Part shown: one piece after another, positions 7,992-16,683 of the stretch
How the letters are laid out: the number at the start of each line of letters is the position of its first letter
Numbering within the stretch: position 1 is the first letter of the stretch
Origin: Lutimonas saemankumensis
GTDB lineage: Bacteria > Bacteroidota > Bacteroidia > Flavobacteriales > Flavobacteriaceae
Assembly (NCBI RefSeq): GCF_020171465.1
Contig: NZ_JAIUZR010000004.1
Location: forward strand, 124,001 to 188,000
DNA length: 64,000 bases
Direction of reading: 5' to 3'
Program-made: the position numbers and the translations under genes
The notes under the pieces: generated by a model
Told to the model about the DNA's origin: nothing
The model's database searches: none
What the model saw: the letters and a program-made list of their open reading frames with translations, nothing else

Positions 7992-10457
7992 ATGCAAAAT
8001 ATGATAAGAAATAAAAAGATCCTGACGCTTTTTGGTAGTTTGTTCATTCTAATAATTAGTCTTCAGTTTATAAATTCCGAAGATCGGAATGCAACCTCAT
8101 TACGTCAAAAAGAATCCATTGATTTTGACTGGAAATTTCATTTGGGAGACATTGAAGGGGCCGAAACAGAATTTTTTGATGATTCAAACTGGAGAAGTCT
8201 CGATTTACCTCATGACTGGAGCATTGAAGGAAACTATGATCAAAATAATCCATCTGGTATTCATGGTGGTTTTCTGCCCACAGGAATTGGGTGGTACCGC
8301 AAAGATCTGGTGATTGAAAGCTTAAGCCCGGACGAAAGGTACTTCATAGAATTTGATGGCGTTTACATGAATTCGGATGTTTATATAAACGGTAAGTTAC
8401 TTGGTAACCGGCCTTATGGATACATCAGCTTTTCATACAATCTGACACCCTATTTAAAACCAGGAAAGAACCAGATAGCAGTAAGGGTTAACAACTCAAA
8501 AAGTCCAAGTGCCAGATGGTATACAGGTTCAGGGATTTACCGTCATGTTTGGTTGACGAAAACATCTGATATTTACATACCGCAATGGGGAACTTATGTC
8601 ACAACGAGCAATATAAGTAAGTCCAAAGCCAGGGTTACACTTAAGGGGAAGCTTGTTTTTGAAACCAGCAAAGAGTATCAGTTGGAAATTTTAAGTACGA
8701 TTACTGATCCTGGGAATAATGTGGTTGCTACTTCAAAAAGTACAAATCCCGATCTAAAAGATGGTGTTTTCCTACAAGAATTTATAGTTAAAAATCCTGA
8801 CTTATGGTCCCCGGAAAATCCTGCAATGTATAATCTCGTTACCAACGTATATGAAAAAAATGAATTAAAAGACAGCTATACCACCCCATTTGGAATCAGA
8901 TCAATTGAACTCAAAGCAGGTAAAGGATTCTATTTAAATAATGAGCCTACAAAATTTAAGGGATTGAGTAATCATCATGATGCGGGTCCTGTTGGATCGG
9001 CAGTTCCCGATGATGTTCTTTATAAAAGGTTAAAATTATTAAAGGATATGGGATGTAATGCGGTTCGTACCACCCATAATCCCTTTTCTCCAGAATTTTA
9101 CAAAATCTGTGATACGTTAGGAATCATGGTGATGAATGAAGCCTTTGATGGCTGGTGGAAAACCAAGGCAACTTTTGATTACGGCCTGTATTTTAATGAA
9201 TGGTGGAAAACGGATCTAAAAGATTTTATTAAAAGAGACCGGAATCATCCTTCTGTGGTCATCTGGAGCATAGGTAATGAAATTCATGGATTTACATCTG
9301 ATGAACAGGAAGAGATTCTTTCTTTTGCAAAGAAAATAGACAATACCAGGCCTTTTACACAGGGTAGGGGCTACTCGGCACCGCATATTGACATAGCAGG
9401 TTTCAATGGTCATGGAGAGTACAAAGGAAGTCTTGAATCCTATCATAAACTTCACCCTGACAAACTCATCATAGGTACTGAAATGACTCATACTTTGCAA
9501 ACAAGAGGGGTTTACAGAACTAAAACTTGGTATCGAACCAAAGACAACCCGGCACCGTGGGAAAAGCCAGGGCAATTCAAAAAAATGGAACCTAAAGTGT
9601 ATAAAATTCCTGATTTGAGTGAAGAAGAGGTATTTCCGGGAATCCCAAAAAAATATCAATCCTCTTATGATAATTCAATTGTTAGAATCGGTGTCAGACA
9701 TGACTGGAACCGTGTTCAAAAATATGACTATTATATCGGTAATTTCAGATGGACTGGTTTCGATTATTTGGGAGAATCTTTTGGATGGCCTGCAAGAACC
9801 GCGAATTTTGGCATTATCGACCTCGCAGGATTCCCGAAAGATCACTATTACCTGTATCAAAGCCTTTGGAGCGACAAACCTATGGTCCATTTGTTGCCTC
9901 ACTGGACACATCCTGGCAAAGAAGGAAAAATTATTCCGGTGGTTGCATATACCAACTGTGAAACTGCCGAACTTTTTTTAAACGATAAATCCCTGGGAGA
10001 ACAAGAAATGGGTGAGGGCAGACAACTTGTCTGGAATGTTCCTTATCAAAAAGGGGAGCTCAAGGTGGTCGCGAAAAATGATGGTCAAATAGTCTGTGAG
10101 AAAAAATTTGTAACTGCAGAAGAAGAACATGCCCTAGCTGTTGATATAGACAGAAAAGAAGTTGATGCAAACGGAACTGATGTTATTTATTTGGAATATT
10201 CTGTTGTGGATAAAAACGGGACTTGTATTCCTCACGCCGATAACCTTATTCAATTTGAAGTATCCGGACAGGGTAAAATCATAGGAGTAGAAAATGGTGA
10301 TATCCTGGACCTTTCACCACATAAGGTTAATCATCGTAAAGTGTTCAAAGGAAAATGCCTCCTTTTGATTCAATCCGGACATGAGGCTGGTGAAATCATT
10401 ATCAAGGCAACTTCAAATGGATTAGAGCCTGTAAGTGCAAATATCAAGGTAAAATAA
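7992..10457 (+). CDS. Glycoside hydrolase family 2 enzyme, second copy
   Basis: 821 residues, same architecture as the 2559-5051 gene and clearly its paralogue (shared LPHDW, GWYRK, RPYGYISF, YTGSGIYR and a matching C-terminal tail ending in a KVFKGKCLLLIQS block). Predicted acid/base Glu430 in RDRNHPSVVIWSIGNE and nucleophile Glu497 in IIGTEMTH. The N-terminal hydrophobic stretch ends ISLQFINSED without a lipobox, suggesting a periplasmic or inner-membrane-anchored form unlike the lipoprotein paralogue. Residues around the barrel entrance differ (THNPFSPEFY, AFDGWWKTKATFDYG), which suggests a different leaving group. The pair flanks two sulfatases, so each GH2 may need its substrate desulfated first (inference). 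Confidence 0.88.
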   Translation: MQNMIRNKKILTLFGSLFILIISLQFINSEDRNATSLRQKESIDFDWKFHLGDIEGAETEFFDDSNWRSLDLPHDWSIEGNYDQNNPSGIHGGFLPTGIGWYRKDLVIESLSPDERYFIEFDGVYMNSDVYINGKLLGNRPYGYISFSYNLTPYLKPGKNQIAVRVNNSKSPSARWYTGSGIYRHVWLTKTSDIYIPQWGTYVTTSNISKSKARVTLKGKLVFETSKEYQLEILSTITDPGNNVVATSKSTNPDLKDGVFLQEFIVKNPDLWSPENPAMYNLVTNVYEKNELKDSYTTPFGIRSIELKAGKGFYLNNEPTKFKGLSNHHDAGPVGSAVPDDVLYKRLKLLKDMGCNAVRTTHNPFSPEFYKICDTLGIMVMNEAFDGWWKTKATFDYGLYFNEWWKTDLKDFIKRDRNHPSVVIWSIGNEIHGFTSDEQEEILSFAKKIDNTRPFTQGRGYSAPHIDIAGFNGHGEYKGSLESYHKLHPDKLIIGTEMTHTLQTRGVYRTKTWYRTKDNPAPWEKPGQFKKMEPKVYKIPDLSEEEVFPGIPKKYQSSYDNSIVRIGVRHDWNRVQKYDYYIGNFRWTGFDYLGESFGWPARTANFGIIDLAGFPKDHYYLYQSLWSDKPMVHLLPHWTHPGKEGKIIPVVAYTNCETAELFLNDKSLGEQEMGEGRQLVWNVPYQKGELKVVAKNDGQIVCEKKFVTAEEEHALAVDIDRKEVDANGTDVIYLEYSVVDKNGTCIPHADNLIQFEVSGQGKIIGVENGDILDLSPHKVNHRKVFKGKCLLLIQSGHEAGEIIIKATSNGLEPVSANIKVK

Positions 10458-10462
10458 ACACA

Positions 10463-12409
10463 ATGAAAAGGTGTACTCTTTTTTTGATCTTTTTTGTGAT
10501 TAGCAGCAGTCTTTGTTTCTCACAGGTAAATACTTCAAAAAAAACATCAAACATCTACTATGTGAGTAACTCAGGCAATGATGAAAATAATGGCAGTAAG
10601 CTGGCTCCATGGAAAACCATTGAGAAAGCAAACAAGGCTCTTGCAAATGACTCAAATGGTGGATTCCTTCTTCCCGGTGACAAAATTCTGTTTAAAGCAG
10701 GTGATCAATTCCATGGTAACCTTCTTATCAACAGATCAGGCAGTAAGGAACGACCCATAGAAATATCAAGCTATAGTCTTGGTGAAAAACCTGTTATTTC
10801 AGGGTCAGGAAATATTGAAGGTGGAGATTATTTTGAGGCCATTAAAATTACCAATGCCAGTCATATACTGGTTACCAATCTTTCCGTTAAAAACAACAGA
10901 AAAAACACCAGTCGCTATTCCTGGGGATCTGAAATCAGTTATGGGATTCATTTGGTAGCCAATAAATGGGGAGGTGTGATGAAAGACCTAACTTTCAGGA
11001 ACTTAATTGTATCCGACGTTTATGGTGTTAATCTGCCGGAAGTTTTTAATGACTTAAAGGTCACGGGAATCCGCATCAGTTCAGAGGCTAACGAAGATCA
11101 GAAAGAGGTGGGCATCCATGATGTGCTAATTGAGGATTGTTATTTTACCCATATCAGTAAAGCGGGCGTTTGGGCGGTGCACAAAGGAAATACAGATCCT
11201 GATGATGACACTGTCAACAGGAATCAAAATATCGTGGTACGAAACAATACTTTCTATCAAACAGGAGGGTCAGGAGTTATTCTATCGAAAACCTATAACG
11301 GTCTGATTGAGAACAATGATTTTGACCATACAGGATACAGTAACATTGAAGAACCTCGACTAATTGGCAGAGGAAGTGGCGCCTGGGTATGGAGCTGTCG
11401 GAATATCATTGCCCAGTTCAACAGGTCATACAGCGTCAGAGGATATGCCGACTCTTACAGTATGCATATTGATTTTGGAAATAAAAATGTGATTTTTCAA
11501 TACAACTACAGCGAGGATACTGAAGGGGGATTCTGTGAAATTCTTGGTGACAATATTAATTCAACTTATCGATTTAATGTAAGTGTGAACGACGGGTTCA
11601 GAAGAAATGGCAGTTCTATCTGGGTTTCTGACTTTGCCGGAAAGAATGCAAGAATTAAATCAGATTACAATTACATCTACAATAACACGATCTTCCTGGA
11701 TAAAAATATCACTCCTGATATTAAGATAAAGGCCCGAAATACATTTATTTACAACAATATTTTTACGGCCCTTAATGGTGAAATTGCAGCCAATACAGAT
11801 ATTACCATTGAAAATGGAAGTAAACTTTCACTTTCAAACAATTTATACCACGGAAATATAAATGATCAGTTCATCTTATTAGATGAAAATACCCTTTTAG
11901 CGGATCCTTATTTTAAAGGAGATTCAGAAATAAATAAAAATGCTTTTAAAATACTTCCGGAAAGCCCGGTGATCAATAAGGGTATGATGTTTTCCGAGCC
12001 TTTGTTTCCGATGGCAGGCTCTGGAATATTCGAACATATTTCTGAATTTGCCTCAACGGACACCTTCAACAATGAGGTTGACCTTAAGGCGTATGCACCA
12101 AATATAGGTGCCAGCAATGAGCACAATTCAAATCTTGTTCTGGGACTGCATCCTGTTAGTGATACAAAGAACATATTTAAAATATATCCAAATCCGGTTA
12201 CACGGCAGATAAATTTCCAGATGAACACCGAGGTTAAACCTGAAATCATCGAAATTTTTGACATACAGGGAAAATTGATTCATGATATTTCTCCCAACAA
12301 ATATTATACGAGTATTAGTTTACCAGATTCTATTAAGAATGGCATATATTTTCTTAAAATGGCATCTGGCAAAGCTATCCAAACAAGTCAATTTGTCTTA
12401 TACCGATAA
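10463..12409 (+). CDS. Right-handed parallel beta-helix protein with T9SS C-terminal sorting domain; candidate secreted glycan lyase or hydrolase
   Basis: 648 residues. Signal peptide ending CFSQ. It opens with NIYYVSNSGNDENNGS and PWKTIEKA, the entry motif of pectin-lyase-like beta-helix enzymes, followed by repeated helical rungs rich in N and I (for example ENNDFDHTGYSN, GRGSGAWVWSCRN, QFNRSYSV, HIDFGNKNVIFQYNYSED). The last ~75 residues (IYPNPVTRQINFQ through FVLYR) are a type A T9SS sorting domain, so the protein is exported across the outer membrane and anchored or released. It is the only protein in the window where I see this domain. Beta-helix proteins include PL6-type lyases and GH families such as GH141; exact family is not assigned. 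Inference: extracellular, possibly endo-acting on the polymer before SusCD import. Confidence 0.85.
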   Translation: MKRCTLFLIFFVISSSLCFSQVNTSKKTSNIYYVSNSGNDENNGSKLAPWKTIEKANKALANDSNGGFLLPGDKILFKAGDQFHGNLLINRSGSKERPIEISSYSLGEKPVISGSGNIEGGDYFEAIKITNASHILVTNLSVKNNRKNTSRYSWGSEISYGIHLVANKWGGVMKDLTFRNLIVSDVYGVNLPEVFNDLKVTGIRISSEANEDQKEVGIHDVLIEDCYFTHISKAGVWAVHKGNTDPDDDTVNRNQNIVVRNNTFYQTGGSGVILSKTYNGLIENNDFDHTGYSNIEEPRLIGRGSGAWVWSCRNIIAQFNRSYSVRGYADSYSMHIDFGNKNVIFQYNYSEDTEGGFCEILGDNINSTYRFNVSVNDGFRRNGSSIWVSDFAGKNARIKSDYNYIYNNTIFLDKNITPDIKIKARNTFIYNNIFTALNGEIAANTDITIENGSKLSLSNNLYHGNINDQFILLDENTLLADPYFKGDSEINKNAFKILPESPVINKGMMFSEPLFPMAGSGIFEHISEFASTDTFNNEVDLKAYAPNIGASNEHNSNLVLGLHPVSDTKNIFKIYPNPVTRQINFQMNTEVKPEIIEIFDIQGKLIHDISPNKYYTSISLPDSIKNGIYFLKMASGKAIQTSQFVLYR

Positions 12410-12461
12410 ATTGAGTAATTAATTTACAATCAATGTTAAGCATAAAAAACACCATTAAACT

Positions 12462-12821
12462 ATGAAAAAAATAGCTCTAATTATCGCACTGTTGGCATTC
12501 TCTGTTTCAAGTTTCGCACAATCAAAAAACAACTGGCAGGAAGGAAGGTTTGAGAGGTCAAAAGTATACGCTGAATTGGCAGCCGAGGAATTTGGTTTAA
12601 CTAAAGAACAGCAACAAGAAGTTTATGAGAAAAAAGTTGTGCAATATGAAGAATCGTATGAAGCCAAGAAAAAATACAAAAAAGGTGAAATAACCAAAGA
12701 GGAATTGAAAATTCCTAATAAAAAATTTGGAAAATACTTTAGTAAATTAACTGGTAAAAATTATCAGGAACTAAAACCATTTTACGAAAAAGTTCAAAAA
12801 GAAATGGCGAAAATCAAATAG
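12462..12821 (+). CDS. Small secreted charged helical protein, function unknown
   Basis: 119 residues with a clean signal peptide (MKKIALIIALLAFSVSSFAQ). The mature part is almost entirely predicted helix and very rich in Lys and Glu, with motifs LAAEEFGLTKEQQQEVYEKK and FSKLTGKNYQELKPFYEKV. No catalytic motif is visible and I do not recognise a named family. The two-helix, heptad-like pattern is reminiscent of small periplasmic Spy/CpxP-like or DUF4890-like helical proteins, but that is only a resemblance. Start is well supported by the signal peptide. It lies 52 bases after the beta-helix gene and 49 bases before an esterase, in the middle of the enzyme operon, so it is probably co-expressed with glycan breakdown. 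Confidence 0.7.
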   Translation: MKKIALIIALLAFSVSSFAQSKNNWQEGRFERSKVYAELAAEEFGLTKEQQQEVYEKKVVQYEESYEAKKKYKKGEITKEELKIPNKKFGKYFSKLTGKNYQELKPFYEKVQKEMAKIK

Positions 12822-12870
12822 TATAATAGAAGCGCTACTACTCTAAATCGATTCGAAAAAGTTGTCGACA

Positions 12871-13758
12871 ATGAAAAAAATAATTCTTAATGCCCTGTTT
12901 TTTTTAACAACTGCATCCTTATCCGCCCAGATTAGCCCGGACGAGAAAGTAGTCTATAAAAAAATCGACAGCGTTGAATTATCACTTCATTTCTTTTTCC
13001 CGAAGGATCATTCAGATCAGGATCAAGTTCCTGCCATAGTATTCTTTCATGGCGGAGGATGGAAAGGAGGCGCACCAAACCATTTCTACAACCAATCCGA
13101 GTATTTTGCCTCAAGGGGAATGGTTGCTGTAAGTGTTCAATACAGGACTGAAAAAGCAAACAAAACAACTCCGGCAGAATGCGTCAAAGACGGAAAGTCT
13201 GCGATGCGATGGATTCGAAGTAATGCCTCAATATATGGAATAAACCCTAACAAGATAGCTGCTGGAGGTGGTTCAGCAGGGGGAAATGTAGCCGCAGCCA
13301 CAGCTGTCTTAAAGGGATTTAATGAATCAGGTGAAGACCTTTCTGTAAGTTGCAAACCTGACGCCTTGGTCTTATTCAATCCAGTGGCTAACAATGGGCC
13401 AGACGGCTATGGATATGATCGTATAAAAGAATATTGGAAAGAATTTTCACCCTATCACAATTTAGAGAAAGGCACCTCCCCTACTTTGATCATGTTAGGT
13501 ACCAAAGACAAATTATTCACAGTGGATCAGGCTAAACATTACAAGGAAAAAATGGAGAGCTTTGGGGATCGTTGTGATCTCATTTTGTATCAGGATCAGG
13601 ATCATGCCTTTTTTAACGTGGATAGAAACCAGGAGATGCATTTTCAAACCATGAAAGATGCAGATATTTTTCTGACTTCTCTGGGATTTCTAACAGGGGT
13701 TCCAAACGTAAATCAGTTTCGGGAAAATTACCTGACATTCATGAACCAATCGAATTAG
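12871..13758 (+). CDS. Secreted alpha/beta-hydrolase (BD-FAE/lipase-like carbohydrate esterase)
   Basis: 295 residues from the ATG at 12871. An in-frame TTG nine bases upstream could extend it, but the ATG gives a proper signal peptide MKKIILNALFFLTTASLSAQ. The oxyanion motif HGGGW is at residues 60-64. The nucleophile elbow GGGSAGG puts Ser135 as catalytic, with Asp213 (LGTKDKLF) and His245 (QDQDHAFF) completing the triad. This is the layout of acetylesterases and of feruloyl-type enzymes of the BD-FAE group. It probably removes acetyl or similar esters from the glycan so that sulfatases and glycosidases can act. Substrate is inferred from context. Confidence 0.85.
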   Translation: MKKIILNALFFLTTASLSAQISPDEKVVYKKIDSVELSLHFFFPKDHSDQDQVPAIVFFHGGGWKGGAPNHFYNQSEYFASRGMVAVSVQYRTEKANKTTPAECVKDGKSAMRWIRSNASIYGINPNKIAAGGGSAGGNVAAATAVLKGFNESGEDLSVSCKPDALVLFNPVANNGPDGYGYDRIKEYWKEFSPYHNLEKGTSPTLIMLGTKDKLFTVDQAKHYKEKMESFGDRCDLILYQDQDHAFFNVDRNQEMHFQTMKDADIFLTSLGFLTGVPNVNQFRENYLTFMNQSN

Positions 13759-13782
13759 TAAATAAAAACAATAAGAAGAAGT

Positions 13783-15243
13783 ATGAGGGTAAAAAAAACC
13801 ATAACATTATTCGCTCTTTGTTTGATGAGCCTTTTGAAATTTGCTTATGCTCAGCAACAAAATAAACCTAACCTTATCATCATACATACTGACGAGCATA
13901 ACCTAAGAACCATAGGTGCTTACCGAGAAACAATGTCTGAAGAACAGGCTTATATGTGGGGAAAGGAAGCGGTTGTTAACACCCCGAATATAGATAAGCT
14001 GGCAGAACAAGGTGTTCTATGTACAAACTGGTACGCCCCTTCACCCGTCTGCACACCTTCAAGGGCTTCTATGGTCAGTGGACTCTATCCTGTGGCGACA
14101 GGTTCTCCTGTCAATGACATGCCTTTGAATGATGATGTAGTCACTTTTGCACAAATATTAAAGGATAACGGTTACGCCACGTCATATGTCGGAAAGTGGC
14201 ACCTGGACGGCGATGACAAGCCAGGGATTCATCCTGACAGAAGTTTTGGTTTCTCAGATAACAGATACATGTTTAACCGGGGGCACTGGAAAGTTTTGAA
14301 AGAGGATGAAGAAGGTCTAAAGCTTGGACAAGATTTTGATGGTAAAAAAATAACCTGGAGACAGGAAGATGCCAATGAGAAATCCTTTACTACAGATTTC
14401 CTGACAGATAGAACTCTGGAAATCATAAAAAGAGATCGTGAGCAACCTTTTTGCGTGATGCTTTCATTACCCGATCCTCATGGCCCTAATCAGGTAAGGG
14501 CACCTTATGACACCATGTATACTGATATTAAATTCGAAGATCCGAGAACGATGCATCCTACCCCGGAACAGACACCGGGTTGGTTAAACATTACAGGAAA
14601 GAAGAATTCAGGAAGGAAAGTAAACCAAAGAGCCATGGCCCACTATTTTGGAATGGTTAAGTGTATCGATGATAATGTGGGAAGAATATTAACCTTTCTA
14701 AAAGAAAATAATCTTGATGAGAATACAATAGTAATCTTCACCTCCGATCATGGAGACCTACTGTATGAACATCAAAAATTAAACAAAGGGAATCCCTATG
14801 AGATGTCCGCCAGGGTCCCTTTTCTCATTAGATATCCAAAAAAAATAAAAGCTAAAAAACAAATTCAAAAAGCTTTTACAATGGTGGATTTTGCCCCAAC
14901 CGTTTTAGGTTTGATGGATGTTGAACATTCTGCATATCAATTTCATGGCATAGATGCTTCCAAGGACTTTACGAGTAAAAAAATGACAATCATTGATGAC
15001 CGAACCGTGTATATAACAAACGCCAATAAAAGGTGGGTAGCTGCAGTGAACAATCGCTACAAACTTGTCTTGTCTCCTAAAGGTAAACCCTGGTTATTCG
15101 ATCTGGAAAAAGATCCTGATGAACTCATCAACTTTTACACGAATCCCAAATATCAAAAGATAGCTCAAGAACTGGAAGAGGAGCTTTTTGCCCAGATGGA
15201 AGAATTTAAAGAGCCTTTAAAGAAGAAGGATTTAATCAGATAA
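13783..15243 (+). CDS. Formylglycine-dependent sulfatase (S1), periplasmic
   Basis: 486 residues, signal peptide ending FAYAQ. Active-site motif CTPSRASMVSG with Cys90. The metal motif is HTDEHN (Asp37, Glu38) rather than the usual DD, which is seen in some sulfatase clades. YVGKWHLDG, SLPDPHGP and FTSDHGD supply the catalytic Lys/His and the second metal site; the last one has DHG rather than DNG. An unusual insertion, RETMSEEQAYMWGKEAV, follows the first metal motif. It heads a run of three consecutive sulfatases (13783-18147) separated by 6 and 3 bases, suggesting a desulfation cassette. Sulfate position and sugar unknown. Confidence 0.92.
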   Translation: MRVKKTITLFALCLMSLLKFAYAQQQNKPNLIIIHTDEHNLRTIGAYRETMSEEQAYMWGKEAVVNTPNIDKLAEQGVLCTNWYAPSPVCTPSRASMVSGLYPVATGSPVNDMPLNDDVVTFAQILKDNGYATSYVGKWHLDGDDKPGIHPDRSFGFSDNRYMFNRGHWKVLKEDEEGLKLGQDFDGKKITWRQEDANEKSFTTDFLTDRTLEIIKRDREQPFCVMLSLPDPHGPNQVRAPYDTMYTDIKFEDPRTMHPTPEQTPGWLNITGKKNSGRKVNQRAMAHYFGMVKCIDDNVGRILTFLKENNLDENTIVIFTSDHGDLLYEHQKLNKGNPYEMSARVPFLIRYPKKIKAKKQIQKAFTMVDFAPTVLGLMDVEHSAYQFHGIDASKDFTSKKMTIIDDRTVYITNANKRWVAAVNNRYKLVLSPKGKPWLFDLEKDPDELINFYTNPKYQKIAQELEEELFAQMEEFKEPLKKKDLIR

Positions 15244-15249
15244 AAGAAT

Positions 15250-16680
15250 ATGATTTCGATGCGGGCCCAACATCTTTTAATATTACTGTTTATTTTAATG
15301 GCAGGTTCCCTTTATGCACAGGATAGACCCAATGTATTGTTTGTAGCATTTGATGACCTCAGGCCTTTAATAGGAGCCTATGGAGAGCCGGAACCGCTCA
15401 CACCAAACATAGATGCTCTGGCCGATCAGGCCACAATATTTGAAAAAGCCTATGTGAGTTATCCTCTTTGTTCTCCCTCGAGGGCTGCGATGCTAACGGG
15501 TATACGATTTGATAATCAGAACTGGGTAAATGGAAAAAAAGTCTGGACCTTTCCTAAAATGATTCAAACACAGGACACCTGGCCCAGGGTATTAAGAGAG
15601 AACGGATACTGGACAGCTACCAGAGGCAAGATTTATCACGGAAATGTTCCAAAATTTGATAGCAGTGCATGGGATGTGCCAGGAAAAGCTAAGGTTAAAC
15701 ACCGAGATGGTGGTCCCGAAATTGAAAAAAGAATAGTTGACATCGGGGGCAGACAAGATCAGATTGATGAATACTTTGAAAAAGATGCCGGACCTGCCGC
15801 ATTAATGTATGCTGCAGTTGACGGACCCGATGATATTTTAAATGACGGGAAAACCGCGAAGGACGTTATTGATTTTATAAAAAACCAACGTGATAAATCA
15901 AAACCATTTATGATTTCCTGCGGGTTCGCAAGACCCCACATGCCATGGGTGGCCCCTAAAAAGTATTTTGACATGTATCCTGAAGATGCAGGCAAAATGG
16001 CCTACTTACCGTCGGGAACGGTTAAAGATATCACTAAAGATCCCTTCAAAGGAAGAGGTACGGCCTTCGGATGGAATGAAGGTGTCTCTGATAAAACCGC
16101 TCAAAAACTTATAAGGGGTTATATGGCAAGCACCACATATGCAGATGCCCAGATGGGAAAAGTAATTCAGGCCTTGAAAGATGAAGGCCTGTATGACAAC
16201 ACCATCATAATCGTCTGGGGAGACCATGGATACCATCTTACGGACCATGGTAAGTGGCGCAAAAACACGGGATACAACATCTCACTAAGGGGTCCTTTGA
16301 TCATTAAAACACCTCATAACAATAAGGCACAAATAGTGAATAATGTAGTGCAGAATATAGATATTTACCCAACGATATTAGATCTTTTAAACATTGAGGC
16401 ACCAGAAGACGTCATATTACATGGAAAAAGCCTGGTACCTCTTTTGAATAACAAAAAAGTTGATTGGGAGGATATTGCATTTACCTGCGCTGTTGGAAAC
16501 TATGGCCTGGTAACAGACCGTTATCGATTTACCAAATTGGAAAAAGGGGGTTATTTATTATACGATCTTAAAAATGACCCTCATGAGTGGAACAATTTAG
16601 CCTCAAACAAAAAATATAAAAAACTAATTCAGGAATTTGAAACCAGAATAGAAAAAGTGGTTTGGAACAAACCGAAATAA
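15250..16680 (+). CDS. Iduronate-2-sulfatase-like sulfatase (S1_7-like)
   Basis: 476 residues with signal peptide ending GSLYAQ. Reads AFDDLRPLIGAYGEPE, the FDDLRP form typical of iduronate-2-sulfatase relatives, and CSPSRAAMLTG with Cys74 as formylglycine precursor. TRGKIYHGN replaces GKWH, and GFARPHMPWVAPKKYFDMYP and WGDHGYHLTDHGKW are the clade's other hallmarks. Relatives in marine Bacteroidota remove 2-O or 3-O sulfate from uronic acids or 6-deoxyhexoses in ulvan, glycosaminoglycan and fucoidan loci, so clade alone does not fix the substrate. Start at 15250 chosen; a second ATG at 15259 is equally usable. Adjacent gene 16684-18147 belongs to the same clade. Confidence 0.9.
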   Translation: MISMRAQHLLILLFILMAGSLYAQDRPNVLFVAFDDLRPLIGAYGEPEPLTPNIDALADQATIFEKAYVSYPLCSPSRAAMLTGIRFDNQNWVNGKKVWTFPKMIQTQDTWPRVLRENGYWTATRGKIYHGNVPKFDSSAWDVPGKAKVKHRDGGPEIEKRIVDIGGRQDQIDEYFEKDAGPAALMYAAVDGPDDILNDGKTAKDVIDFIKNQRDKSKPFMISCGFARPHMPWVAPKKYFDMYPEDAGKMAYLPSGTVKDITKDPFKGRGTAFGWNEGVSDKTAQKLIRGYMASTTYADAQMGKVIQALKDEGLYDNTIIIVWGDHGYHLTDHGKWRKNTGYNISLRGPLIIKTPHNNKAQIVNNVVQNIDIYPTILDLLNIEAPEDVILHGKSLVPLLNNKKVDWEDIAFTCAVGNYGLVTDRYRFTKLEKGGYLLYDLKNDPHEWNNLASNKKYKKLIQEFETRIEKVVWNKPK

Positions 16681-16683
16681 TTT

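Noticed and set aside
9216-9659. 147-codon open frame on the minus strand opposite a GH2 gene
   Set aside because: It lies wholly inside the GH2 TIM-barrel region, has no recognisable domain and follows the codon phase of the real gene.
12862-12870. Alternative TTG start of the esterase three codons upstream of the ATG
   Set aside because: The ATG at 12871 gives a complete signal peptide (MKK...LSAQ), and the extension adds only three residues.
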